A stretch of DNA of 64,000 nt from Liolophura sinensis (Eukaryota; Mollusca; Polyplacophora; Chitonida; Chitonidae). The translations under genes were made by a program, and so were the position numbers. The notes beneath the pieces are model-generated. The model had not been told where the DNA came from. It was given only the letters and a program-made list of their open reading frames with translations, and did not search any database. The stretch spans positions 19,543,127-19,607,126 of the forward strand of contig NC_088297.1 in NCBI RefSeq assembly GCF_032854445.1, read 5' to 3'. Positions 36,801 through 47,313 of the stretch are shown one piece after another. Numbering within the stretch: position 1 is the first letter of the stretch; the number at the start of each line of letters is the position of its first letter.

Positions 36801-38080
36801 CTAAGGAATGTGTCTTGCTCAATTGTGGCCTGTTTGTTTGACGCTAAGTATTATTGAGAACAACATGAAGACCGCTTAATTCATTTCCCGTAAAGTCTCA
36901 CAAAATCTCGTGTGTCTCGCGTTTCCGACATGGCGTCCATTGAACGGTCTGGTAGAGGAACTGTTAAAAACTCCCGAATACAACAACAACGCACGTATGA
37001 TATTAGGGGCGGATTGCACAAAGCCATTTCTGACTTAAGTCAAAAGTTAAAACCTTTTGACAGATGCTTAGTTTTTGTTGCTAAAAGTTAAAAATTTGGT
37101 GCATTTGTCTTAAGATAGCATTCAAAAAGTGGTCAAATTTTACTAAGGTCCCAAATAAGCTCCAAGATTGTATTACAAATCTTGACTTGTAGACTGGGCC
37201 CCAGTAATTTCTAACTGACTTTCCTCCCTATGACACAAATCTATGCTTCTATCGCGCATGTGCAACTGTGTACATACCAAACAGGAAGATGTCTGAGCGC
37301 AAGTCAAGCTGAGGGTTAAGTGGCACATCAATAAAAACTGTCTTTCGCCAGGAGGCAAAGTAACGCGAGGTTGCACGAGATTTGGCGGAACTACTTTCAG
37401 CACAGTGTAACAGCCAGGGTGTCATCCATGCTTCTTTCCGTAGGATAATTAAACTAGGCTGCATTCATATGTTAAGTCACAATCGAGTACTATAAGTAAC
37501 GGAAATACTGTTGTGTAAGCATTATAACACTCCATGCTAACAAACAAAAACCAAATCTCAGAAGACAATGATAGACAAATCCACCAAATAACCAGCGAAA
37601 GATAAGCACGAATTTGGCCCTCAGGGGCTACATTGAGCTGGCTGTTGTGTGGCATTTATGGCAGGTCATTCGTGTAAGCTACATAAACGCCTGTGCAATC
37701 GTCAGATTTGTTAAAGCCCAGTCTCAAAAATTACACACACCTTTCCGGTCAAATTACTCAGGACGAAGCTTGTAGTCTGTTGGTCATTCCCTCCTTAGCG
37801 ATACCGATCTGTACTGTGGGCAACTGGTAACAGTACTCATGAATTAATTGATCAATAATCAGTCCGGACTAGACCCAAATCGTCATTTTCGCAGTAAAAG
37901 ATGTCCCACTTTCTCTCACACTCCTATCGTCAGCTATCTCGACGTCAAACTAGTTGTACACCAGTCAGTTATCAATTTTAGTGGGAATTTGTGTTTCACT
38001 ACTGAACGGGGCAAAGTTTGGTCACTGAATAGCTCATTTGTATCAGAACACAGCATTGGGCTTGCAGAAAATACATATCT
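33880..38080. other. 4.2 kb with no recognised gene or SINE
   Basis: The longest stretch free of SINE-A in the window. Candidate frames at 34831-35181, 35168-35416, 36426-36647 and 37173-37464 have no domain I know. The frame at 36426 starts in a fair context (ACCAAAATGTCG), but nothing else supports it. AT-rich between 34140 and 34560. Confidence 0.35.
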
Positions 38081-38084
38081 GGCC

Positions 38085-38200
38085 TACACTCTTAAGAAAG
38101 CCAAACTGACAAATGGCCGACTTTCATCGAAATTCACAGGACCGTTCAGGAACTATCACACCGTGATCGGCGCTCTGGATTTACTCTCCATGATTTAGTT
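38085..38200 (+). repeat. family B fragment
   Basis: CAAACTGACAAATGGCCGAC, GGAACTATCACACCGTGATC and CTGGATTTACTCTCCATGA. Confidence 0.55.
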
Positions 38201-38854
38201 AAGTACATTACATGTACACGCGGATGTCCAATAAAGAATCACATTGGCATACTGATTTACGTGGGTCGCTCAGTCAATCAACAAAAGGAGGTCCTATTTC
38301 TAACCGTTTTCTTAGTCAAACGAAATACTTTTATTTAACCGCCCAGGCGCGAGTGAAAAACTCACTGGCAAGACAATACAGTGTTTAACCTGCACGAGTG
38401 AATAATCATTGATAGAAAGTTCCGCTGACGACATTTCAACCCTGTTTCGCCTTTTAGCTGTATGGGGATGTTTATGATTTCTTCACCGTGGCGTCGTAGG
38501 AGTTCCATACTCACTGCTGATTTACAGACAGCAAAAATCAGAACAAAATAAGATCTGTTGCCAACTCTGTTCCAATTTGACAATGATTAAATTGTTCGTT
38601 GTCTTTTTCTTCAATGCTTTGATTAAGAATATTTCGCGTATTCCACCATCCCCAACATTTCCGAAAAAAAAGAAAGAAATCATTAAAAGAAATTACAGGG
38701 CGTCATGTTGCTTAGTTTGGCTTCATATACATTCTTTTATGAGCCATTCATTGTGTGCATTGATTGCACTGCTGGTACATCCAATTTGAATGGAGAGCTA
38801 TAGCAATCAGAGGGGAATATAGTGTACATGAAAATCCATTCTGGCAAGAATGCA

Positions 38855-39020
38855 GAAGAAGGCAGCATAAAAATTGACACTAAATCCAGTATACATACAG
38901 CCCTTAGTCATTTTATTTCAGTTACGGCTTTATTCTAACTCTCCCTGCCAGTGCTTAAAAATTAGCAATTGCTAATTGCAATTTATTAGACACCACTGCT
39001 CAAAATAATGTGTTGTCGTC
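38855..39020 (-). repeat. family B, diverged
   Basis: TCAGTTACGGCTTTATTCTA and GCAATTTATTAGACACCACT align with the 40203 copy. Confidence 0.5.
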
Positions 39021-39569
39021 TGATTTAATGAACAATAAATGAAGGCCTAAAATTATGTACTGGAGTGAACGCGACCCCTTAACAGAAATTTTCACCGCCG
39101 CAACAAAAATAGTCTTGTATTGTTGACATTCTTTGCCAGACACCTAGTACATTTTTATGCTTTACTTGCTTTCCTTCATTGCACGAGTTGAAAGTTTGCT
39201 TCAACAATTTGCACTGCGGATATTGCCCAACAAAGACAGGGTCCATTTCATGGTTGACGACTTCTTTATAAGGATGGTTTATATCAGGCCTAGATATCTA
39301 GTATCATTGATGTCAAGATATGCGATAGTAATATCTTTGATTACAAACACTATAAAGACATTGAGACGATGATATATGTCTTCACTTCGAAGAGTGATGT
39401 TCACGCAGTAAGATTTACGTTAACGCTAGTCTGGTGCTTTGCCGTGTAACTTCGCCCTCAACCAGTGATTCCTCCGGCAGGATGTGACAGCTGTATCGAT
39501 TGGTATTGGCCGAAATCGTCCCTGCCATTTCAGCAGGGCTTAGAGTAGGAAGGGCGCACGTGGGCTTCA

Positions 39570-39968
39570 TCAAATCAGGATATTTACCGATGTTTTAACG
39601 AGGAACAATAGTCCTCTCTGGCGATGAATCAAAATCAACGGCTGCATAAACCATATTAAAGATGCCGTATGGCCCATAACGTCTACACCTCTCTGAACCT
39701 CCGCACTGTGATAGAAATGCGCACAGGATTGCCTTATGACGTGGTATGTGAGTGTAGCAGGGCAAGCTCCCATCCCGCCAACAAGGGCTAATTGACCCAC
39801 TAACTCTTTTACGCATGGTTCCCCAATACCTATTGTGTGAGAGGTGATGGCTGCTCTTGTTGGTCCAAGAATGCCCAATCCCAAAGAACACGTGGATGAA
39901 ATAACAACTACGACTTTTGATCTTGGTATAGACTTTGCTCGAATGGTTACTCCACTCAGCGTTGACAT
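39570..39968 (-). CDS. unassigned open region, two overlapping frames
   Basis: A 132-codon frame (39968 to 39570) overlaps a second 98-codon frame on the same strand (39891 to 39595). At most one can be coding. The first is hydrophobic in its middle (GLGILGPTRAAITSHTIGIG); the second contains PYGIFNMVYAAVDFDSSPER. Neither matches a family I know, and there are no obvious splice signals. This is the longest repeat-free open region before the ELH-like gene and may be an exon or an old pseudogene. Confidence 0.2.
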   Translation of the reverse strand: MSTLSGVTIRAKSIPRSKVVVVISSTCSLGLGILGPTRAAITSHTIGIGEPCVKELVGQLALVGGMGACPATLTYHVIRQSCAHFYHSAEVQRGVDVMGHTASLIWFMQPLILIHRQRGLLFLVKTSVNILI

Positions 39969-40202
39969 CTAAAACAATAGCTCTAACTGCGGTGAGTTTC
40001 TTCCGCCATGGTGCTGAATATTAACTCCCACGTGTCATGTGGTCTGGTCAAAAAAAATACAAAGGCCTACGTTAGCTCCCCGAATGGAATTCTTCGAATT
40101 ATTAGTTATATCAGAAAATCGTGGCTAGCAACTTATTATCGCTAGCACATTAGTATCGTAGAAATAGATGGAATGCATACCGTTTCAATGTGCAAGTGAT
40201 TT

Positions 40203-40470
40203 CATCACAGAGAATAAACCAGAGCAGCAACGACAGCGTGATAGTTGGCAATTAGTCAATCTTAACCCGTGACACCCATTTTCTTGCCAAGTTTCTTCAG
40301 TTAGGTTTTTATTCCAACTGTCAATGTACATGCTTAAGTCATAGTAAATGTACCCTTGTACCACAATTGTCGAAGGACAAATAGGTAAAGCCTAATGTAT
40401 TGATGCTATTACAATTTACTAGAAGTCACTAGTCTAGAATTGGTCTCAAGATGCTGCATCATGTTTAATA
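40203..40470 (-). repeat. family B, nearly full copy
   Basis: ACCAGAGCAGCAACGACAGC, GTGATAGTTGGCAATTAGTC, TTCAGTTAGGTTTTTATTCC, AAGTCACTAGTCTAGAATTG. A short head fragment (AGGTGACAGCATAGGAGTAA) lies at 40548-40595. Confidence 0.65.
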
Positions 40471-41269
40471 AAAAGTAACATGAAAACAATGCAAGGGGAT
40501 CGGGCTTCTGAGATGCTAAGTGCACCAGCAGAAGCCTGGTTTATGTAAAACTATAAAAGGTGACAGCATAGGAGTAAAACCGGGAGATAACTTGGGCGAT
40601 TATTACCATGTTCTGCACCAGGATAGCACACTGGTAAACGAGGATATTTAAAACCAATATATAACAAGAAAAAAGAACAAAAATTATAACTAGCATCGGT
40701 ATTGATCGTAGGCTTAAGCCGAACGAATGACAATAAAGATAACGCCATTATTTTGCTATCAGGCAGTACGTAAGAAACCAATTGCACATTGTATTAGGGC
40801 ACATTATGTGTGACATGTATAGTAATATCTCACCTTAAGGAATGCACTCCGCTGGGAAATTAAACTGACACTAATAACTTTTATGTAATTTGTGAAATTG
40901 TTAAGACCTGTTTAATTTTTTTTTAAAAATCTTATACCATAAAATATTCAGTATAGTAATACAAAACCTTGAGTGATGATGTTACACATTTAGTTTCTTC
41001 ACCCCAATTACACCACCAATATTGCTGTTCTGGAGTTTACCTATAATCATTCATTCGTTTTTGGGGAGTTTTTTCAGTTCTATCGGAACTTTTTTGGCAC
41101 TTTTTTATGCGTGATATCCAGGTTATGTTAACTGTAACATTAATATCGACACTTGTATAGACAGTAATACAGACAAATATATAAACTGTAATATGGACAG
41201 TTATATGTGGTACAGACAGAGAGTTTATAAATGTCTATCTAACCGACTATATAACATTCATCTGTCAGT

Positions 41270-41380
41270 ATTTTATTATTTGATTATGACGGGCGGCCAG
41301 CATTATAGTGAGAGGAAACAGAGCAAACCCACGACGACCCGCAGGTTGCTGGTAGACCTTCCAGAGAGGAGGCTTGCTGG
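41270..41380 (-). mobile_element. SINE-A with deletions
   Basis: GGCGGCCAGCATTATAGTGA and ACCCGCAGGTTGCTGGTAGA. The tail and head are both reduced. Confidence 0.7.
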
Positions 41381-41384
41381 CTGT

Positions 41385-42335
41385 CTGTATAATTGTCTGT
41401 GTTACAGTAATATATATTACATTTATTTAATCCGTATCTATACCCAAAGCTGGTAGATTACCTGTTCGAGCGGGATTTAATCGATCACACAGGCAAAGCT
41501 TTTATTACGTCGTGAAATTGAAAGTGAAAATTGGTCAAGCTGTCCATGTGATGTCGTACCTTGTTTAGCTTTTTGGGGTCTCAATCATTTATTGAGACCT
41601 AATCTGTCATTTTATCGGATCAAACCCGTATGTCTAGACAGAAAAGTCTTAACATATGGCCGATCAAAATTATCAGAAGTTTGTTTCAGCCCTACGTCAT
41701 TTATCTCAAGCCTGATAAAAAGTAACTCGAGACTGAATGATTCTTAGAACCAATGAGAACACCGCTAAAGCAGTCACTCTCCTGCTGTCGGGTTATTTAC
41801 GGAGAGCTGTGGACAATCCCAGCGTCCTGGAGAGATAAGGAAATCGTCGATGTGGACCGACCGATCGCATGCACGGTGACAAGACCGGTAAAAGGTACGA
41901 AGGTCCAGCTGGAACTTCTTAATAATAGACACTCTCGTCCCGGCAATCCCGGAGTTCCAACTTCAGGACGAGGGCTATCTCCACTGGCCGAGGTGGCCTA
42001 AATGACAAACTGGCTGCCAGATAAAACTCGCAAACTGATCACTGACCATCAAATCTTCTCAAATGCCTAAGGGTCTTGGCTGCTTGATATAACACTAGGC
42101 TAAGAGGGTATCAGCCTAACTACCCCTCCAGTTTGCATAATGTATGAATGGATAAATACAATAGATGGGCGACTAAGATATCTCTACTCATTCATCTGAC
42201 CGGGCTCTTCATTTATAGGATATAGGACTTCTAAATTAATTTGAAATACTTGGCAAGGATCAACAGGCATGGGTAATGACCTCACGCACGTGTTTTCCTG
42301 CCACATAGTCACTTGACTACTACATAAATACTGTA
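41385..42335. other. no gene called
   Basis: An 82-codon frame at 41753-42001 is open and hydrophilic but unrecognised. The rest is unique AT-rich sequence. Confidence 0.3.
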
Positions 42336-42339
42336 TTTA

Positions 42340-42435
42340 CTTATTTGATTGCTGTCTAAAGGCGTACTGAGTACGGCGTAAAACACCATTCAAACACTGA
42401 GTACGGCGTAAAACACCATTCAAATAAATGAAATA
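42340..42435 (+). mobile_element. rearranged SINE-A tail with a 30-bp duplication
   Basis: A minus-orientation tail stub (TTATTTGATTGCTG) abuts plus-orientation tail sequence in which GAGTACGGCGTAAAACACCA occurs twice at an exact 30-base spacing (42371 and 42401). It is next to the full-length copy at 42468. Confidence 0.75.
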
Positions 42436-42467
42436 AATCTAAAGGGGTACTGAAGAATTATTCACTA

Positions 42468-42726
42468 CTTTATTTATTTGATTGGTGTTTTACTCCGTAC
42501 TAAAGAATATTTCACTTATACGTCGGCGGCCAGCATTATGGTGGGTGGAAAGCGTGTACAGCCCGGGAGAAACCCACGGCCATCCGCAGGTTGCTGGAAA
42601 ACCTTCCCACTGGAGAGGAATCAAGCATGATTGCTGGACTTGAACTCACAGCGACCGCATTGGTGAGAGGCTCCTGGGTCATTACACTGTGCTAGCGCGC
42701 TAACCGACTGAGCCACAGAGGCCCCC
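42468..42726 (-). mobile_element. SINE-A, full length with 9-bp target-site duplication
   Basis: 259 bp, from AAATAAATAAAG tail to GGGGCCTCTGTGGCTCAGTC head on the minus strand. A box TGGCTCAGTCGG and B box GTGAGTTCAAGTCC are both intact. TATTCACTA flanks it at 42459-42467 and 42727-42735. This is one of the youngest-looking copies and a good reference for the family. Confidence 0.95.
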
Positions 42727-42739
42727 TATTCACTAATAG

Positions 42740-43740
42740 GATGACCCTTAGTATTATGGGTGGAGAGAGCCGCCCTCCACTGGCAAGACACTGACGAACA
42801 TCCCACATGTGACGTATAGATATGCACATCACCGCGGCCTTCAAGGAACGTTGGGCTGCGAAATGGACAAGCGAGTGTCGTCGACTGCCTAAGTCTTGCC
42901 ACCAAGGGCCCACCAGAAGTGAGAGTGGAACGCACAGTGCACAAATCTACAACATGCATAATAGTTGGTTGTAATTCTTTTTTTTAAATACATGTTTTTC
43001 TTTTTTTTTTTTTGGTTATGCATGTATATTCGTTAATGCCTACACGGGAGTCTGACTTTTGATTCTAAGCCGACTTAGAAGATTTGTTTCTGGCATTCAT
43101 TATTAAAAAGTGGTTTATATGAAATCTTCATCATTCGGTGACATGATCACTTATCTTTTACTCACAAGCACTGCATTAAACCCTTATAGGGTCAAACCAA
43201 AGACTTTAAAAATGGTAAGACAACTGTTAGCATTAAAATAATAATTTTAGACTAGTAACTGTTCCGAAGTTAAGACCAACTCTGACTTAAGTCTGAGACA
43301 GTTGCGCTATCATGGAGTCTGAACTTTCGTGTCAAACGCACAAATATAATGTTAGTTCAAGGTGTCGTAGATGAGAATGGCTCTCTGTAAGATGCAAATA
43401 TTTCTAGAAATGGAGCTTTACCATATAAGTCAAAAACTATTAGCTAACATGTATTAGAACATGCTAGAAACTGAGCCCCAAGCATTAGTGAAATGAGCCA
43501 ATTTCTCGCCTGACCCGCACTTGTAATTCGGCAGTATAAGCCATTAATGCAATCATGATCAACCCGGTTCGATTTTGGATAGGCATTTGAATAATTGTTT
43601 AAGACAAAGGATGAAATTGGATAACACCCTTGCATTTATACTCTGGGAGTTCGCGATGTGATCATTTGTACCGTCTGTAATATGGGTAATTTGCGCTTTT
43701 AAGTCTACAGCCTGAGCGTCCTGATATAGTTATAAATTTT
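42740..43740. other. no gene called
   Basis: 42740-42960 may hold an old tRNA-headed repeat (CCACCAAGGGCCCACCAGAA resembles 33735-33770). The rest is AT-rich and unrecognised. Confidence 0.3.
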
Positions 43741-43744
43741 CTTA

Positions 43745-43890
43745 AATACCGTGCAAAAATATGCGATTCCCTGCCGAAATCGTGCCAAAATATGAGATTC
43801 CTTGTTGAAATATGAGATTCCCTGCCGAAACCCTGCCGAAATATGAGATTCCCTTCTGAAATATGGGATTCCCTTCCTAAATATGTGTTA
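43745..43890. repeat. about 21-bp imperfect tandem repeat
   Basis: AAATATGAGATTCCCTGCCG and variants (AAATATGGGATTCCC, AAATATGCGATTCCC) recur about six times. Confidence 0.85.
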
Positions 43891-44149
43891 CTCGTACCTG
43901 TTTCCGACTATCTGGAATGCACTTCCCAGGTTATAATATCTGGCGTTTTGCTTCATTATGCAGTTCAGTTCCGCTAAACAATGGGTTTTGGAAGTGCTTG
44001 CATCCTGTTGAATAAAACAGGTCCGTTGGATACATGACCTCTTGCAATCAAACCGCAGCCGAGGTATATAAGTCTAATTAATGAAAACTTATATACATGT
44101 ACAATCATGTTTTTGTTTTCAATTTGATAAGGATTAAATTTACACGTCT

Positions 44150-44310
44150 AGAAAGTTCCTTGTGTCTCTCTAATATCATTGTAAACGTCTGATTGGTTCT
44201 GTTTACCTGAACCCGTTCTAATTTAGTTCTTTGATGGTTTGTGTTTGAACGTTGTTGTTTTCAATTGGAGCATGGCTGTCTGTAACAACGCACCGACTTA
44301 TGATGTGATT
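44150..44310 (+). repeat. dispersed repeat family D
   Basis: GTGTCTCTCTAATATCATTG, TTTAGTTCTTTGATGGTTTG and CAACGCACCGAC align with copies at 7935 and 14560. Confidence 0.5.
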
Positions 44311-45042
44311 TATAAGCCTTTTTCCGATATAGCCAGTAAAAAATATAACCCAATATTAGTCTGCAATTAACAGTGTAACGACAGGATATAGCCTGTCATG
44401 TGCATATCTTTACCCAAACAGCACATGACGTTTAATTCAGTGGAAACCATAAAACAAAGACTGGACCAGACATAGATGTCTTCCATTGTCAAGTCCAACA
44501 TCTCCAATTCACCATCTAAAGACATATGACTGAAATACATATGTGTCTGTAACTTGAATGTTATTTCCGGAATCATTGTCTTGGGAAACGTGGCCCGCAA
44601 CAGCGAATTAACAAACATTCGTGACGATAATGTATGCGTTTCGAAATAAAGGTATCTACCACCACATGATTTGTTTAATATATAAAAATGCTGTGACATT
44701 AGGTTTAAATCCACGTTCATAGTTAGTCACCACTGTCTGACATTGGTTTTTTGTATTTTTTTTTCTCTGGATTATACTGAGCTGGCAGCGTGAGCGACTG
44801 AGTGTACGTGTCGATACAAAAGCTTTAAATAAGACAGACCCGAATGGAGACGAGTGTCCTGCAACGTGTTAATATGTAACAATGGTTTCATTAACACACG
44901 CTAACTTACCTGTTAAGAACACTATGTACGTCACCAAAATGCGCCATACGACAGGTGCGTAGGGCATGAGGCAGAACATACATATATGTAACGGGAACAT
45001 AGCTATTTTTTTCCCATTCCTGTCAAAACGCCTTATGTGTGT

Positions 45043-45120
45043 TGATAGGGCCAGCATCCCCGAATCAACAGAAGGTAGGGTAAGACGTATCAAAGCGCAC
45101 GGGGAATATCTAGCAGACCA
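45043..45120 (+). CDS. candidate short internal exon (unassigned)
   Basis: A pyrimidine-rich stretch (CTATTTTTTTCCCATTCCTG) and an AG at 45041-45042 precede an open frame (ASIPESTEGRVRRIKAHGEY) that ends at CAAG/GTATGT, a good donor sequence near 45121. The encoded peptide is hydrophilic and protein-like but unrecognised. It could be an ordinary chance match to splice consensus in an intron. Confidence 0.15.
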
Positions 45121-45394
45121 AGGTATGTTTTATCTTGACCAGCATGTGTTGATGACATGAAGTGTATAGTATATTTATGCATTTGTATATACCCCTAAAA
45201 CTCATCGAAAGTACACTAACTTGATACTCTGGGAAGCTGTGAAGTACAAACCATCTTCTCTTTAATACGGGTACGTTCACATATTAACATGGTACATGAT
45301 TTGGGTACTCCTTAATTAGGTTCAACCGCGTAGAATATTTTTGCGCCTTTCCGAAATCAATGAACATTGTATCCTGCTTTTTTACATGGTTCGA

Positions 45395-45545
45395 TCATTA
45401 TTCTCTATTTTATACAATTAATTAGTCCTCTGTGCATGGTTTATGTTATGTTGTGGTTTTACGTTGAATCGAAATTCCGTCTTCGATTATTGATCTGTAA
45501 CGCCCATCTGTCGACGATTGGTGTACGAAACTGTTTTTCCATGCG
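45395..45545 (+). repeat. dispersed repeat family D, diverged
   Basis: TTGATCTGTAACGCCCATCT and GTCGACGATTGGTGTACGAA correspond to the distal half of the copy at 7935. Confidence 0.4.
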
Positions 45546-46282
45546 TTGATTATATTTATACGGGACTATTCTGTTCCTACTAACACTATAAAGAGTGTCT
45601 TCGAAAGTAGTTTGTCACCAATCGGCGCATGTCTCCAATCGTTGTTATGATGTTTCTGCTGTGTACCGGTACATGGGACAAACCCGCGATGGTTGCTAAA
45701 TGTCTGTGAACGTTCATTAGATATGTAAACCGTGTATCGTGCCATCGCGTAGCCAGCATAAACTGAACTAACATCGTAGAGTACCGGTCATTCATTACCA
45801 TCGTGTAATGGAAATAAACCAAAACCAACTACTTGCAAAATTTCTACACAAGTTTCGTTCTTATTGGTCTTTTTGTAGTGGATCCATTTTAATTCTTGTC
45901 TGAGTATAAGACTACAAATACGTGCTACTTAATTTTTTAAACTAGGTCGACAGGTCGCACGTTATTTACGTATTACGTTATTTACGGTGCCATTTGACGC
46001 GCGCTTTCCTCCATGGGATAGCTTGCTCATTTGCTCTGCAGAGACACTGTATGGCGAGATATTAATCTCTGCAGTAATGTATATACAAATATACATTGTA
46101 TGCCTTTTTTACTGCGCTGAGATTCCAGAAAATACAACCTACTCCAACCGCACATTTCTTTGATATTCTGTAGTCGGCAGGTTAAGTCTTCGAGACTTTT
46201 GAAAGAAGTAAACTTTTGTAAAAGTACTACGGAATAATCCCTATAACCACAGAAATCAATTATATTTTCCTTTCCTTAAAAG

Positions 46283-46641
46283 AGTGAGTGAGTGAGTGCT
46301 TGGGGCTTAACATCGTGCTCCACAATTTTTCAGCCATACGACGACGCAGGAATTCTTAGGGTGTGTGCAATGTGCCTCCTTGTTGCAGGACGGATTTCCA
46401 CCGCTATTTTATTTAGTGTTGTTTGACTGAGACGCCTTACCGAAGGCAAGTAAGACGCCCCGCCCGAGCCATTATGCTGATAATGGTCAACCAGTCGTTG
46501 CACTATCCCCTTCATGTTGAACGCCAAGCGAGGAAGTTACAACTTCCTCTTTTGAAGTCTTAGGTGTGACTCGAACCAGGATTGATCCTGGATCTACCGC
46601 TCCCGAAGCCGACGCTTTACCAACTGTGCTATCCAGGGCGG
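46283..46641 (-). mobile_element. SINE-C, full length with 12-bp target-site duplication
   Basis: 359 bp. On the minus strand it opens with a tRNA-like head (A box TAGCACAGTTGG, B box GGTTCGAGTC) and ends in CACTCACTCACTCA. TTTCCTTAAAAG (46271-46282) and TTTCTTTAAAAG (46642-46653) flank it with one mismatch. The body contains CATATGACG-like sequence (minus-strand TCGTCGTATGGCTGAAAAAT). It is unrelated to SINE-A except for being tRNA-headed. Confidence 0.9.
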
Positions 46642-47257
46642 TTTCTTTAAAAGAAAAGACAGCATTAGACCAAATGTAAATGCATCTATAAAGTATACCA
46701 TTTAAAGTTTGAAGAGAATAGGTGTTTATATTTGTGATGTTTCACATCCCAACTACAGCAAAATTAAAGCCGACATCTTGTCTATTTTAATCAGTCTGGC
46801 GCAAACTATGCCCCGAGCCCTCTTTACCCTTTTAACCTAGCTTGCCTGGGAGTAGGATTGATGTGACATCATCTTTCCAATTGTTCTTAAGTGACGCTCC
46901 TCATGGCCACGTAAGAATTCCCGATTAAGATCTGATTTATAGAATGACCGGTGCGTCAGCCAAAAATGTCAGTGGCTGATTAGGTCTGCTCACAACCCTC
47001 TTAGTAAAATACTTTCATTATTTTATTCTTTGTCTTTTTCTTTCACCTTTTTTTCTTTTTCAGTCAAGTTTGCTTGAGTACTGACCGATATTCTACTGAC
47101 ACAGTGATTACACCAATTCACAAGAATTGGGTATTGTTGGTTTTCTGTCCCAAGTAAAAGCCCATGAATACCGACGTCCTGCGTTGGAATCCAGCTTTCG
47201 CTGTTTCCAGTGACACTAAATGTTTCAATGTGTTCTCACTGTAACGTTGTTAAATCG

Positions 47258-47313
47258 TCATTTTCTTGTCTTTTTTTCCCCAGAAAATCAGAGAAAGAAA
47301 AAAAAGAAGAACA
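47258..47313 (+). promoter_or_regulatory. 3' splice site and 5'UTR start of the ELH-like gene
   Basis: A pyrimidine tract (TTTTCTTGTCTTTTTTTCCCC) runs straight into CAG, with AG at 47282-47283. It is followed by a purine-rich 30-base leader and the ATG at 47314. This is a textbook acceptor, so the coding exon is preceded by at least one untranslated exon upstream, an arrangement also known for ELH genes of other molluscs. The upstream exon is not identified with certainty. Confidence 0.75.

Noticed and set aside
36909-37090. 53-codon frame starting ATGGCGTCCATTG
   Set aside because: The second half (GGCGGATTGCACAAAGCC...) looks like a common low-copy repeat with repeated AAAAGTTAAAA motifs; no domain.
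43745-43890. CRISPR-like short repeats
   Set aside because: The units are contiguous imperfect tandem copies with no spacers, in animal nuclear DNA; an ordinary minisatellite.
46560-46641. tRNA-like sequence with A and B boxes
   Set aside because: It is the head of a full-length SINE-C with target-site duplication, not a functional tRNA gene. The same holds for 55636-55710, 50768-50848, 42640-42726 and 56013-56105.
47266-47313. Upstream in-frame start of the ELH-like ORF
   Set aside because: It lies within the pyrimidine tract and acceptor of the intron, and the 16 extra residues would precede and block the signal peptide.
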